Source: Solanum dulcamara (Eukaryota; Streptophyta; Magnoliopsida; Solanales; Solanaceae). From it: a stretch of 64,000 nucleotides of DNA. The stretch spans positions 9,674,449 to 9,738,448 of the forward strand of contig NC_077244.1 of assembly GCF_947179165.1 (NCBI RefSeq), read 5' to 3'. How positions within the stretch are numbered: position 1 is the first letter of the stretch; every line of letters begins with the position of its first letter. A program made the position numbers and the translations under genes. Below are positions 9,989 to 22,569 of the stretch, one piece after another. The notes under the pieces were generated by a model. That model had not been told where the DNA came from. It ran no database searches and worked only from the letters and a program-made list of their open reading frames with translations.

Positions 9989-10868
9989 AATTCCTCACAT
10001 CAATATTTATTTGAACTCTCAACTCACCATCTATGGCTTCTTTTTCAGTTGATAGTGTACTAATTCCGCTCAATCATTTCAAGTTTATCTATACTTATGG
10101 AGGAATGGATCTTTGTGAAACTTAAAAGAAGGAAAAATCAAATAAAACTAATGGACTTGAATCAAGAAAATTAACAACTAAATAAAACTAGAAAAGCACA
10201 AGAAAGAAATTAGCACAAAGAAAGAAATCAGACTCAAAGAAAATTAAGTAACAAAAGTAGAAGAAATTGCTTATTCTTACTTAATTTGAAGAATAAAAGA
10301 GATGATTTGATGTTTAAAAAATAGTTAACAAGTAATTAAAGATGTTAATTAGTTGTTAAATAGTTGAGAAATGGAAGAAAAATGAGTATAGAAGAAGAAG
10401 AAGTGAATTTGGACACTTGGGGAAATTTTTAAGACCAAAAACTTCCCATACTTAGAATATTTGAGGAGTTAAGGCAAAAATCTGCACACTTAATCTCTGA
10501 AGTTGTAGTACACTTGCCATAGGTGAGAGTGGGGAAAGAATTGGTTGTTGTGTTGGAAGTCAACGGTTGACTGCTTATATGGCAGTTGACTACTGACGTG
10601 ACTATTGTGTTGGCAGTCAACTGTTGACTTTGACTATTGAGTGCTGATGTGGCAGTCCACGTGGATTTATTTTTTGAATTTTGATTTTTTTTTCCAAATT
10701 TCTACTTGTGGACCCACAAACACTTTGACTAAATTTGACTTGAGAGAATTGGATCAAATGTACCTTTTGACCTTCTTCTTCATAAAAAAACACTTGAAGA
10801 TCTTCAAGAACACCTTGAACACGACTCAAAATTTAGGATTAGTTTTCCTTTGACTTAGAGAACAAACC
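9989..10868 (-). mobile_element. Non-coding leader region of element K
   Basis: CT-rich on the minus strand (TTCTTCTTCTTCTATAC near 10390-10410) and otherwise AT-rich, with repeated GTTGACTGCCAACA-type strings at 10550-10650. Small open frames on both strands overlap each other and have no recognisable domain. It is read as the untranslated leader of the minus-strand element K. Confidence 0.4.
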
Positions 10869-13264
10869 TGTCACGCCCCGGGAGGGTACCCTAGACGTGA
10901 CCGACACTCGAAAGACATTTCTGACCTTCAAGCAAACCACCTGATTCAGTCACACTATCATTCAATCACATTCACTCAAAGGAGGGTTCAATCATAACAT
11001 ATTATTCACAATATTGGGGCCGAAGGCCAAACATTATCAACTCAACAAAACAAGTATAATAAGACTCCTCAAAATAACAGTCCAACCTCCCCACACTCTA
11101 GTCTATGAAGCCTCTATCAAAGTCTAGGAGGTGCCAATGACAAGCCCATTGCTACCAACCATCAAATTAAAGGAAACGGCGACAAAACTTTACAAGAAAG
11201 CTCAACATCCTCCGGAAACTAGTAGGACTCACCGACTGGCTGGGAGTGTATGTAGATCTTCAACGGAGCGCCGGTTGATGATCTCTAGTACCTGTCGCTG
11301 CATCATAAAATAATGCAGGCCAAATGGCGTCAATACATGAAATGTACGAGTATGTAAAATGGCCGAATGAAACAACATCAGAAGGAACCAAATCAACTCA
11401 AAATCTCAACTCAAGAGAAATTACAACTCAATCAAGTGTCCTAAGTCTAAACAAAAATATGGTTTAGACAGGACCAACCACATACCATTCAACTCAATCC
11501 GACTCAGAGTACTATCAAGACCTATATGGGAGTTTCTCTTATCCGACAACCATCACTTATGAGCCAGTGAAAGTACAACAAACCGACGTTGTTGCTGCGT
11601 CTGTTCATACTTTGCCAGGGTATGAATGAATCAACCAATCATGGATCCAATCCAACCAAGTCCTATAATGTCAAGACAATAAATTTGGGAAAACATCCGA
11701 CTTTAACGGTTCAATCCCCTCCTATGTTTGGCGACGTAGTTATTGGGTTCGAGCATGGACTATACTCTTGCCCAATTCGGTGCTCGATACTCCTCCCAAG
11801 ACTCAATGCTCATAAAACTCCATCCAATCAACTCAATCAAAACATATCGACAAGTCTCATTTCAACCTTGTCAACTCATCAACTCTATCACAATCAAACC
11901 TCTCCCAATCATATCTTTCAAGAGTAAATTTAAATGTACATTATAGCAACATACAAACATATCCAATCATTTCTCTATTCATTTAACACATCTTTGGAAC
12001 TCACCACAACTCCAAGGTTTTAAATCAACAATTCAAGATAAACAACATATTTAAGAAAATTAACATTTCTTTATCAAAATCATCATAGTTTGGAAATTAA
12101 CAATATATACTCGACACCTCATCTCAATCAACTCATAACAACATGTAGCATATCACTTTCTTGACTCCACAACATCATCATAAAGGGAATTAGGATAATA
12201 GATGAAAAAGGACCTATTTGGACATACCTCTACCAATAAACTTCATTATTATGGACAATAAATCAAAAGAAGATGTAGGGCACATGGGTGGACTCAACCC
12301 ATGTTTTGGTTAGCCTTACATACCTTAGAATAGATTCTTGAAGAAACCTTGTTGTTGGGTCTTCAATGGCAACTTGAATCTTGAAGTTCTTGGAACAACT
12401 CTTTGTTAGAAATGGAGAAGAAGAAGAGAGAGAGAGCGACTTCTAGGGCTTTTAGAGAGAGAGAGGCTGAAAGTTATGTTCCCAAATGCTCAAGGATGAC
12501 ACATATATAATTTAGGACAAATTCCCAAATTGCCCCTTCTCAAAAGTTCTGAAAACTAGGCTAAAACGCTCCTGGCGCGATAGTGGCGTGTCGCGCCACT
12601 GCAGCGCCAAGTCGATTAGGCGTAAAAACCCTACAACCCAATAGTGGTGCGTCGTGCCAGGGACCAAACTACTAAGGCTGTTTTGTGGCGCGTCGCGCCC
12701 TTACAGCGCTCAGCCAATTTTCTGGGTTCTGGGAAAATTTGCCTGAAAAACCCTGCACACCTCGTAGTGGCGCGCCGCGCCAGGGACCAAACTACTGAGG
12801 CTGTTTTGTGGTGCGATAGTGGCGCGTCGCGCCACTGCGGCGCCAAGCCCAGATTCCTAGCAGTTGCGACCCAGGCCTAAAATTCCTGCCGTGCTAGTTC
12901 GTCTTAGGATCGTCATATCTTTTGACTCCAAACTCCAAAATTTACATTCTTGGTGGAGTTGGAAAGAAGACTCGACGACCTTTAATTTAATAGGTTGTGG
13001 GCCACCCAGATCGTCATATTTCAAATGATATAGCCGTTAGAAGTCGACCCTTATACAAACTCCCTCAACAACTTACCCAAGACGAATCCTTTTGGACTTA
13101 GCTTGGCTCTAAGGATCCCTTATGACCCCAGATCACCTCTAACACTCTTTAATTACTTAGGAACTCATCTTAACTCGTGCACATACTTCAAAATAATTGA
13201 GTTTGACCCTACACGTATACAAGAAAGGTCCGAATCTTAGGGAAAAATTTTGAGGGGTGTTACA
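10869..13264 (-). mobile_element. Solo LTR A (2.40 kb)
   Basis: Same family as F, on the minus strand: the plus-strand left end is TGTCACGCCCCG and the right end GGGGTGTTACA. A perfect 5-bp target duplication AAACC lies at 10864-10868 and 13265-13269. It is about 1 kb shorter than F, with most of the CATCATC and AATCCAATC low-complexity part missing, so it is an internally deleted copy. It retains the palindrome cluster (12565-12850) and donor-like motif. Inserted in the leader of element K. Confidence 0.9.
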
Positions 13265-13500
13265 AAACCCAAATGTCTAGCAACATCCAATTCCTCCTCA
13301 ATCAAATGACTCACTTTCAAAATTTGAAATGTTTCAAAAGCTCAAAATCCTTCAATGGTAACTTCACTTTTACAACTCCAAATTAAATGAAATTCAAAAT
13401 ATAGACTTACAAGACACTACGGAACAAAGATATAGTGTCAAAAACAACAAAGATATAGTGTCAAAAACAACAAAGATATAGTGTCATAAACCTAAACTTA
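13265..13500 (-). mobile_element. Element K leader next to the primer-binding site
   Basis: Continuation of the K leader after solo LTR A. It includes a local three-fold direct repeat of about 25 bp (GATATAGTGTCAAAAACAAC type) at 13428-13490. No coding frame. Confidence 0.4.
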
Positions 13501-13513
13501 GGCTCTAATACCA
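13501..13513 (-). promoter_or_regulatory. Primer-binding site of element K
   Basis: On the minus strand it reads TGGTATTAGAGCC, close to the initiator-Met tRNA primer-binding site of plant LTR elements (TGGTATCAGAGC). Two bases separate it from TGATAATGATC, the plus-strand start of the K LTR. This fixes K as a minus-strand element. Confidence 0.65.
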
Positions 13514-13515
13514 AA

Positions 13516-16500
13516 TGATAATGATCTTAGTCAAAAACTAGAATCAAAATGCAGAAAATTAAAATAAAGAAAATGATATATGGAATTATGGAAATTGTCA
13601 CGCCCCGAGAGGGTACCCTAGACGTGATAGACACTCAGGAACCATTTCTGGCTCCCAAGCAAACCACATAGCCTGATCACACATCCGTTCATTCATTCAA
13701 TCAGCGGAAGACTTAAAATAAAGAGAATGTTTGGTGGACAAATCCCAAATCAACAATCTAACTCAAGAAAGAAAGGTCATGGGCCAACAAATCAAACTCC
13801 GATCTTTGTCATTAAGATAGTTTGACAAGAATAATTCAAGGAAAGAAAATACTCAATCGACTCATCACTATCTAGTCTATGAAGCCTCTATCACTACTAT
13901 CTAATTGATGCCAATGACATGTTCATTGCTACTTCAAATCAAAATGGAAAGGGCTAACTCGATGCAAGAATAACATAAGCGGTGTCCTCCGAATGTAGGG
14001 GAGGACTCACCAATATGCTGAGTGTGTATAGATCCTCAATGGTGCTCTTATTGACGATCTCTTAAACCTGTCTCTGCACCATGAAATGATGCAGGTCGAA
14101 ATGGACGTCAGTACGTGGAATGTACGAGTATGTAATATGGCAGAATGAAACATACCTCAAGAAAGAGTAACGCTGGTTCAAATAACTCAATTCAGAAAGA
14201 TAAGAGAGACTCAATCAAAGTATCATAAGGCTAAAGTAAGGATACAGTTTTAGGCAAAGACCGATCATATCCCATACAACCCATTCCAATCATACACTAT
14301 CTGTTCACATATCATTTAATCCATTCCACCACATATCACTTATTCCAATCCAATCATACACAATCCAATCAATTGTCATCCAATCCAATTCAATCATATA
14401 CAATCAACTCAACAAACAACTCAACAATCAAGTCAAAGGACTACACTCAATAATCAAGTCAAAGGACTCAACTCAATAAATATGCAACTTAGAACTTAGT
14501 AATGTTATGCAATCCAACTCAATCATCAAACAATCTCAATCGAACCAATCATATCATGCACAAATCACTCAATTTGGGAGTTTCTCTAACCGACAACAAT
14601 CCCACCACCTATATATAGGTGATGCACAACGAGTCACGTCGTTGCCACATCCGTTCATACTTGCCAGGGTATGAACGACTCAAACCAATCATGGATCCTT
14701 CACTCAATCAAGTCCTATTATTTTAGGACAATAAAATAGGGAAACATCCAACACGGTACAATCCCTTCCTGCGTTGGCAGCGTAGTTTATGGGATTCGAG
14801 TATGGACTATACTCTTACCCAATTTGGTGCTCAATACTCCTCCCAAGACTCAATACGCGCATATCTATCAAGTGAGTAAAACATTCAAAATACTCATTTA
14901 GTCTCTTAGGACTTAATTTCAAATCAACTCATTTAGTCTCATTGGACTCTTTTCAAAACTCAATCAATCTGGTCTCATTGGACCTTCTTTCCAATCAACT
15001 CATCTCAATCATCAAACTCTTCTCTTTAAATTGATACCATCTCAGCTCAATGGATGTAGAAAATATTATATGCATTTAAAAATATAGTTCCAACTCCTCA
15101 AATCTACTTCAAAATAGACATTCTTATGTAAAAATATTCAACTCATTTATACTCAAAATACTCATGTTCAAAAATAATTAAAAGACTTCTCAAACTCAAC
15201 TCATGCTTAAACTATTTTTAAATCATAGATGAAAAATAATCATTGTTTAAACTCAAAAATAGTATATAAATAGTTTATGCAAAATGTTCACAAATCATTT
15301 ATTTAAAACTCCTTCTCGAAGATCATTTATTTTTAAAATATTCATAAGACTCCAATCAAATCAAATTATGCAAATCACATATCACATAATCACATTAGAC
15401 TCCAATCTACTTCATCACACAACATTCTCATCAACAAAACCTCTTCATTCACATCATCGTCAAACATCATCATCGCATCATCATCAAATATCATCCTCAC
15501 ATCATAACTATTCCATTTAATTATTTTCCTTCCAATCAATACACATACACAAACCATCCATCTCAAACTCAAGACAAATTATGGCCAAAGGAAATTTCGT
15601 CTTGGGTTCATGTGAATGAATACATGAATCCATACTCTCAACAAAACTCAACTCAAGAACACCATTAATACATATGAATTTATATACAAAAATTCATTTG
15701 TAGTCAACAATATGAAATATCACTATTTAGTCATTCAAGTCATGAGAGTCATCATTCAATTAATAATATAAAAAAATATTCTATAGTTTAGGAAATTCAA
15801 AAAAATCTTCATAGAAGTTTCAAACCTTTCACAATCTTCATCCAACACATCTATGGGGCATATGAAAGAACTCAATCCATATTTTAGGTTAGCCTTACAT
15901 ACCTTAGAGTAGATTTTGAAGAAACTTTGTTGTTGGGTCTTGAATGGGAAGCTTGAATCCTTGAAATTTTTGAAGGCAAATCTTGTTGGAGATGTTTGGA
16001 AGAGAAGAGGGATGAATATTAGGGTTTCTTTGGAGAGGCAAAAATCTGAAAAAGAATATGGTCCAAAACGTTCCAAGTTGGGTATATATAATTAGGGAAA
16101 AAGTCCAGCTTGCCCTTCCTCAAAATCTGGAAAACTGGGCAAAATTCCTGCTTGCGCTATAGTGGCGCGTCACTCCACTGCAGCGTCAAGCCAAAATAGA
16201 CTTAAAACATGTACATCTGATAGTGGCGCATCGCGCAAAGGACCAAACTACTGAGACTGTTTTATGGCGCTATAGTGGCGCATCGCGCCTTTACCGCGCC
16301 AAGCTTGAGTTTTCTAGGTTCTGGGAAATAGGCTTAAAAACTCTACACATCTCGTAGTGGCGCGCCGCGCCTAGGACCAAACTACTGAGGCTTATTCTTG
16401 GCACGATAGTGGCGCGTCGCGCCACTGCGGCGCCAAGCCCAGGCTTCCTGCAGTCACAACCCAGGCCTGAAATTCCGACAGTACTAGTCCGTCTTAGGAT

Positions 16501-17278
16501 AGTCGTAACGTTTGACTCTAAACTCCAAAATTTATAATCTTGGCGGCATTGGAAAGAAGACTCAAAGACCTTTAATTTGATAGGTCATGGTCCACCCAAT
16601 TCATCCTATTTTAGGAGACATGGTCGTTAGAAGTTGACCCCTTATACAAACTCATTCAAAAACTTAATCGACTGGGATTCTTTGGACTCGACTAGGTGTT
16701 AGAGATCCCTTATCACCCCTAAACACATCTAACACACTTTAAATACTTAGGAATTAATCCTAACTCATATATAAAATTACAAGTCGTACGGTTCGAATCT
16801 ACACACACGTGGAGAAATGTTCGAGTCTTTGCGAAAAGTTTTCCGGGGTGTTACAGAAATCTAATTGGATTTATGAGCAACAAAGGACTTTATATCTTCA
16901 CCTCTCAATTGAATTCTATCAAACAACAATAACCAGAATTGAACCAAAAACGAGAAAACCAAATTGAAATCCACAAAGAGGGTAACTCGATGATTGATTA
17001 AGCTAGAAAAGGTTAACACTGGAAATATCGGAAATCCATCCTAATCACTCAAATACAATTATCAACTATGAACTACACTAATGCTAGGCTTCACCTAGAA
17101 ACTAAAAGCTTCAAAGCTCTCAAATATTTAATTTATCATAATCTAAGTCTTCTAAAATGACAGACGACTACTATTTATACTAAGGAAATAAAGAAGACAC
17201 TTTCTTTATAATTTTACCCTTAATGAGATAAGGGTCTTGTTTGGTTGTATTCTTTTGTGCATTCTTGAATTTAAGAGA
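13516..17278 (-). mobile_element. 5' LTR of element K, split by solo LTR B
   Basis: The LTR segments are 13516-13595 and 16856 to about 17278. The left end follows the primer-binding site, and the far end matches the left LTR fragment at 4336-4580. About 0.5 kb of LTR remains once solo LTR B is removed. The outer (right) boundary is uncertain because the similarity fades near 17278. Confidence 0.5.
13596..16855 (-). mobile_element. Solo LTR B (3.26 kb)
   Basis: Minus-strand copy of the F family: TGTCACGCCCCGAGAGGG at the left and CCGGGGTGTTACA at the right. A perfect 5-bp target duplication GAAAT lies at 13591-13595 and 16856-16860. It is full length, with CATCATC and AATCCAATC tracts, a palindrome cluster (16155-16440), a donor-like motif and a hairpin. 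Inserted into the K LTR. Confidence 0.9.
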
Positions 17279-17731
17279 TGTTCACTTGCACACGTAGCCT
17301 CTTTCTTCCTTCTCTTCACTTTGATGGACCTTCCACACATCGCATGTCTTTATTTGAAGTCCATCATCCATGCTATCCATGTCGTTATCAGACCTGTAAA
17401 CTGATGTTTCTTATTCATCCATCTGCAACGCCTTTTTAGAATGGCTTTTTTGATTTCCTTGTGATAGAAATGGTAGACTCATTCAATTTTTTGAGAATTC
17501 GTTCCTTTTTCTTGCTGCTCTCAAGCTCCAATTCTTCTATCAGTGATATATTTTATTTCGACTAGGATTGATAGCATTTGAAAATAGAGCCTTGAATTTT
17601 AGGTAGTTTAAAATAATCTCTTAAGTATATTCCTGAGCCATTTTAGTCTTTTAAATTTATCAAAAGTGAGTACTTTCGGTCTCTGTTGGATATTTAACAA
17701 ATTCTGATTATTTTCTACTATATGAAAAGGC
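17279..17731. other. Unassigned flank
   Basis: AT-rich sequence between element K and the duplicated 4.2-kb unit. I see no coding frame, repeat match or RNA gene. Confidence 0.4.
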
Positions 17732-18111
17732 TCAATTTTATAGTCAAACAAACTTTTTCACTCTCGATTTGTTAATATTTTTTTTGGCACCCCCATTTTC
17801 ACTCTTCTAACTGGCTTTCTAGATTAGAACCTTGACCTCTTATAACTAAAATATTAACAACACCAAGTAGACAAGTATATCTTGTACAAAATCATGTTGA
17901 TAAATCATAATGATACGTTTCCTCTAGGAATATTGCCACCACTTTCACAAAATATTTCATACTTACTATTCAAAATTACTGGCAGCCTGAGCTTCCAAAT
18001 CCTAAATCCTCCTCTGGTTATTAATGCAAACATTTGTGCTTGTGATACTCCAATTTCCTATGAAAAAGTCAGAAGAAAATCTCCTGATGAAGTTTCCAGA
18101 TTATGCATGTG

Positions 18112-18335
18112 ATGTTATGTGCTTTTATCGTAGTACATTTTGGATATTTTGCTAGAATTCTCTAGATAAATGTAATGTGTGGTGGAACTTTATGTAATTT
18201 AAAAAATATTTCCAAGATTTGACAGGCTCTACTTCTTATGCACTTTTGTATAAAGCAAGTAAGAATGAAATTAACTCCACTTTTCATCAGATTATGTTCC
18301 TTTGTTTCATGCTTGTTTTTGCTTGCTTTTTTACA
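18112..18335 (+). mobile_element. Copia relic Z: 5' LTR remnant
   Basis: Similar to 34640-34866. It ends TTTTTTACA immediately before a primer-binding-site-like sequence, as a 5' LTR should. The left end is not certain. It is repeated at 22316-22539 in the right copy of the 4.2-kb duplication. Confidence 0.5.
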
Positions 18336-18336
18336 A

Positions 18337-18350
18337 TTGGTATCAAGGCA
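18337..18350 (+). promoter_or_regulatory. Primer-binding site of copia relic Z
   Basis: TTGGTATCAAGGCA is a close variant of the initiator-Met primer-binding site, placed between the LTR end and the gag ATG. The same site is at 22541-22554 and, as TTGGCATCAAAGCA, at 34869-34882. Confidence 0.6.
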
Positions 18351-18365
18351 TAAATTGATACGTGG

Positions 18366-19390
18366 ATGGTGACGCTTGCAGAAAAATTTGAAGAAAAAAT
18401 CTTCTCAATTGAAGATGCCTGGGAATTGGGATAGGTCTCAGCTCACATTGAATGAAACCTCTAACACTCTTCAAGCTGTGGAGTGGAGGAAAGCTTTCAG
18501 AGAGTAAGAGAATTTTTATTGAAATTGCTTTTGTAGTTGTTTAAAGGTCGAAATCTCAATCTGATGGTGAATTAAAAGGCAATCAAATGGAACACATGGC
18601 AAGTACCTGGCCACCTTGTCCCTGTTGTAAAAAGATCAATCATAAAGAAAAGTTTTGTGGGTACATACCTGGAGTTCAATGCAAGGTCTGCAATTAATTC
18701 AGTCAGGTGGATAAACTGTGAAAAACAAACCAAGCTCAAGTTATTGAAAACGTTTAAGATCATGAAGAGAAGTTATTTTTTGCTTCTATTGTTGGAGAAT
18801 CCAATATAACAGCTCAAAATGATAATGTGTGGCTTGTTGATAGTGAATGCACACATCATATGACAGATAACATGAAGAATTCTGAACATCTAGACATAAT
18901 AAATATTTTTCCAAAGGCAAACTTGGAGATGCAAAGTGCAAAGGAGCGGTTGTTGTTCAAACAAAACCGTAGACAGGGACAACAAAACTGATATCCCAAC
19001 CAAGTTACCAATAGATCTTATCCACAACAATCGCGTCCAATATAACCTTAACAGATGCAAGTTCCTATAAATTTGGCCATGTAGCACAGGTGTGTAGATC
19101 CACATCCCAAGGCTCCTCGTATTCATGGATCCTCGCATCATATCACAACTAATGCTCAAAATCTAATGCCACCACATGATCACAATGGACAGGACAAAAT
19201 AACAATGGGTGATGGTAATGCCATACCAGAACTCACAGGGCTAAATTAATATTGTTTCTCCCTTTCATCAGTTTTCTATATACAAAAAATGTTATATATG
19301 TTTCATAGTTTTGCAAACAAAATCAACCATCACTTACTCTTATTAGAAGTGAACATTAATTGCTACATAAATTTGTCTACCAAATTTGTT
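18366..19390 (+). pseudogene. Copia gag/protease relic Z, copy in left duplication
   Basis: It starts with an ATG after the primer site and reads KFEEKIFSIEDAW, then a stop, then SQLTLNE in another frame and LQAVEWRKAFRE, the pattern of the copia gag (UBN2) domain. Next come a gag zinc region (CPCCKKINHKEKFC and GVQCKVCN) and the protease-like VDSECTHHMTDN, where the usual glycine after DS is glutamate. At 19060-19230 a second, unrelated knuckle/protease block follows, as at 390-560. Many stops and frameshifts; dead. Confidence 0.75.
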
Positions 19391-20660
19391 AATCGTTCAT
19401 TAATGTTAGACATACATTGATCAAATATCTAAACTTATTAGCATAGCAAGATCATGGCAAATTTCACATTATTCGCTGTGAAGTTTCACTAATGTGACGC
19501 TAGAAAATTACGCTTTAGGATGTAAAGCGCTCCTTACAAAATGTGATTTACTCCAGAACAACCTTTGGTAGTACTGAGAAATGGTACATTAGTTTGTATT
19601 AGAAAGAAATTTATACTTCCTTTTTTATAAATAATTTTTCAATCCAATTAGCTCCTTATCTTTTGTTCAGGAATTACGTTTAATGCGCTGGAGCTAGCAT
19701 GCATATTATTGTAACTTTTGTAAGTATTCTCTATATGCCCATCAAAGAATTACTTTACTTCATTAAAATAAAACAAGATGCAATTTTGAAGCGTATAGGT
19801 TCACTAATACTCAATATTTGAAATATATATATTGATAAAAGTGCTTCAAGGAATTACAAGGAAATAAGATAGATTGTAGAAGAGGGGATAAGTAAACAGA
19901 CAAAGGGAATGCCTTGCTACAACCCAATAATCTAGTACTAGACTATTAAACATCATTCCAATCATAGGCCATCAAGTAAATGGTCATGGAAAAATGAATT
20001 TTGATTAAGGCAAAGATCATAGTATTTTGTTCGAATGTGCAATGCAGGAGCCTCTGAGTCGATGATCAAGCCATCGATAAGAATGCTGAAACCACAATAC
20101 TCCTTCACATTCTTGAATTCAACTCTTGATTCTGAAAATCTAATGCATTGAGAGACATTATTGCTATCATTGATCTGTTACAGGGCTGTGATCTGAGTTT
20201 GGAGATGACTTTTTCTTTTTTGTCATCTTGATTAATAAGCACTTTAAAGGTGTTACCTTGAATTTGTAGGGCTGAATCAATTGGAATACCAAGACATTTC
20301 CTTCAACAAGGCGGTGAGGAATGGATGAAACCATCTAATTCTGATATGTGGCAAAAGTAGAGAAAATTGAGGTCTACCGTAACAATGTGAAGGTCCGAGT
20401 TTAGTGGCCAGACGTACTCACTATGAATGGTGACTTTTTACAAATGCCATATTGTGATACTAGAGAAGTTCGGAATCCTGTCACATCAGTGAGTTTGAAT
20501 AAAGGTGGTAACTGGACTGATGTAGCATTCGGTAACATATGCTCTGATATAGATATCAACAGCACCAGACCATAGTAAGCTTTCTTGCACCAAAGTTCAT
20601 TCGTTAGAAGAATTGATTGGGATTAAGAATCAGTCGTATATGCTCTCCAATATGGAAAAA
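19391..20660. repeat. Relic Z downstream sequence
   Basis: Equivalent to 710-1440 with rearrangements, including the CGCTTTAGGATGTAAAGCGC inverted repeat near 19510 and the GCAATGCAG acceptor-like site near 20040. No recognisable protein. The 20210-20400 part also resembles the inverted sequence at 34340-34440. Confidence 0.45.
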
Positions 20661-20847
20661 TATCGAGCAATAGCTTCCATCTCGGTGATATACCGGCCTT
20701 TGAGAATACATATTCTCAAATTGACAGCAGATAGGAGCATCAGAAACTCAAGTCTGCAGGTCAAAGTAATAGCATCAATCTCGGTGATATACCATCCCTC
20801 AAATTAAAGATATAAGGAAACAATATCCAACGACCACAGCTGGTGCA

Positions 20848-21026
20848 TTAAGAGGCAAAAAGACCATCCTCACCACACTTGTAGCAACTGCCGCTACAGG
20901 AACCTCCGGATATAGGGCCGGTCACGTCACCCTCAAATAGGCTGTGGAAACACTCAGATCTAATACCAGACTGGTGAACAAAGAGATCATCACTGAACCA
21001 CTTGACGGTTTCCTTAGCTCTGTCCA
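20848..21026 (-). pseudogene. Cold-shock/CCHC (GRP2-like) pseudogene monomer 1
   Basis: The frame starts at the ATG ending at 21026, after a TAAGGTTTCTGTTAGTGAG leader like a plant 5' UTR. It reads MDRAKETVKWFSD, joins directly to DLFVHQSGIRSECF, then DVTGP, and ends in CYKCGEDGLFAS. Plant cold-shock-domain proteins of the GRP2/CSP type have KGTVKWF, a GFGFI strand, DLFVHQS, a glycine-rich linker and CCHC knuckles. Here the GFGFI part and most of the linker are missing and the last knuckle residues are lost, so it cannot fold as a normal protein. First of at least four tandem units with a period near 350 bp. Confidence 0.75.
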
Positions 21027-21192
21027 TTCTCACTCACTAACAGAAACCTTAAAATTCATATTCTCAAGTTGACAACAGATAGGAGAGCAGAAACTCAAGT
21101 CTGTAGGTCAAAGCAATATCATCCATCATCTCGGTGATATACCGACCTTCAAAATAAATATATATAGTGACCATATCTGACTACCACTACTG

Positions 21193-21385
21193 GTGCATTC
21201 ACAGGCAAAATGGCCATCTTCACCACAGTTGTAGCAACTGCCGCTATGGGAACATCCTGAGAAAGGACCGGTCATATCACCATCAAATAGACTACGGAAA
21301 CACTCAGATCTGATACCAGACTAGTTAATAGAGATATCGTCACTGAATCACTTGATGGTTCTTTGCTGTCTGTCAGTTCTCACTC
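21193..21385 (-). pseudogene. Cold-shock/CCHC pseudogene monomer 2
   Basis: Same layout one period along. The start codon is lost and a stop replaces the tryptophan of the KWF motif (TIK stop FSDD). The frame then reads SGIRSECFRSLF, DMTGP and CYNCGEDGHFACEC, a complete CCHC knuckle pattern. The leader and spacer (ACTTGAGAATATGAATTTTA on the coding strand) match the neighbouring units. Confidence 0.7.
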
Positions 21386-21533
21386 AAAAACAGAAACCCT
21401 AAAATACATATTCTCAAGTTGACAGAGATAGGAGCAGAAACTCAAGTTTGCAGGTCAAGAAATAGCATCCATCTTGGTGATATATCAACCTACAAATTAC
21501 AGATATAAAAGCAACCATATCCGACGACCACCA

Positions 21534-21693
21534 CTGGTACATTCACAGGCAAAATGACCATCCTCACCCCGTTCGTAGCAACTGCTGCTGCGGTAACCTC
21601 TTCAGACTGGGCTAGTCACGTCACCATCAAATATGCTATGGAAACACTCAGATTTGATACCAGACAGGTGATCAAAGAGATCGTCACTGAACC
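21534..21693 (-). pseudogene. Cold-shock/CCHC pseudogene monomer 3, cut by copia LTR
   Basis: Reads FSDDLFDHLSGIKSECF, then DVTSP with a stop in the linker, and an altered knuckle CYERGEDGHFACEC that lacks the second cysteine. Its N-terminal end is cut at GAACC, inside the codons of the WFS motif, where the copia element inserted. In this left copy the other half is missing because the duplication junction follows. Confidence 0.7.
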
Positions 21694-21938
21694 TGTTGGA
21701 ATAAAGAGAAGAGAAGACAAAGAGAAGCAACTTGCTGAAAATTATGCAAACTAGTATGGGTTTATTGTTAATATTACTAGTATGGGTCTTTATTATTGTT
21801 TATCTTTTATGGGTTTTATTGTTATTTTAACTAGTATGAGCTTTTATTGTTGTTTATCTTTTATATTTGTATATATAGACACGAAGATAGATTTTGGAGG
21901 GTAGATCATCCAAGAAAAAATTCAAAAATCTGTCTTCA
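21694..21938 (+). mobile_element. Truncated copia LTR at the duplication junction
   Basis: Starts TGTTGGAATAAAG after GAACC exactly as the full 5' LTR at 25899 does, and matches it until TGTCTTCA. There it switches to ATTTTATAGTC, the start of the 4.2-kb unit. The LTR continues TTTTTATAC and the unit's left edge reads TCAATTTTATAG, so the junction has 3 bp of microhomology (TCA) and near-identity beyond it. Confidence 0.9.
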
Positions 21939-22569
21939 ATTTTATAGTCAAACAAACTTTTTCACTCTCGATTTGTTAATATTTTTTTTGGCACCCCCAT
22001 TTTCACTCTTCTAACTGGCTTTCTAGATTAGAACCTTGACCTCTTATAACTAAAATATTAACAACACCAAGTAGACAAGTATATCTTGTACAAAATCATG
22101 TTGATAAATCATAATGATACGTTTCCTCTAGGAATATTGCCACCACTTTCACAAAATATTTCATACTTACTATTCAAAATTACTGGCAGCCTGAGCTTCC
22201 AAATCCTAAATCCTCCTCTGGTTATTAATGCAAACATTTGTGCTTGTGATACTCCAATTTCCTATGAAAAAGTCAGAAGAAAATCTCCTGATGAAGTTTC
22301 CAGATTATGCATGTGATGTTATGTGCTTTTATCGTAGTACATTTTGGATATTTTGCTAGAATTCTCTAGATAAATGTAATGTGTGGTGGAACTTTATGTA
22401 ATTTAAAAAATATTTCCAAGATTTGACAGGCTCTACTTCTTATGCACTTTTGTATAAAGCAAGTAAGAATGAAATTAACTCCACTTTTCATCAGATTATG
22501 TTCCTTTGTTTCATGCTTGTTTTTGCTTGCTTTTTTACAATTGGTATCAAGGCATAAATTGATACGTGG

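Larger units (their letters stand above)
17732..21935. repeat. 4.2-kb tandem duplication, left copy
   Basis: Direct repeat of 21936-26140 at an offset of 4204 bases, becoming 4205 after a single C inserted in the right copy near 25565 (GGTTCTTTG against GGTTCCTTTG at 21358). By eye I find no other difference in the stretches compared, and the predicted peptides match at every position. The unit holds a copia LTR end, primer site and gag/protease relic, about 1 kb of relic sequence, three cold-shock/CCHC pseudogene monomers, the GAACC target site and the first 242-245 bases of a copia LTR. Confidence 0.95.

Noticed and set aside
12631..12880. Antiparallel open frames with RRARDQTTKAVLW-like repeats
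   Set aside because: They come from the GC-rich palindrome cluster of solo LTR A, open on both strands at once. No domain.
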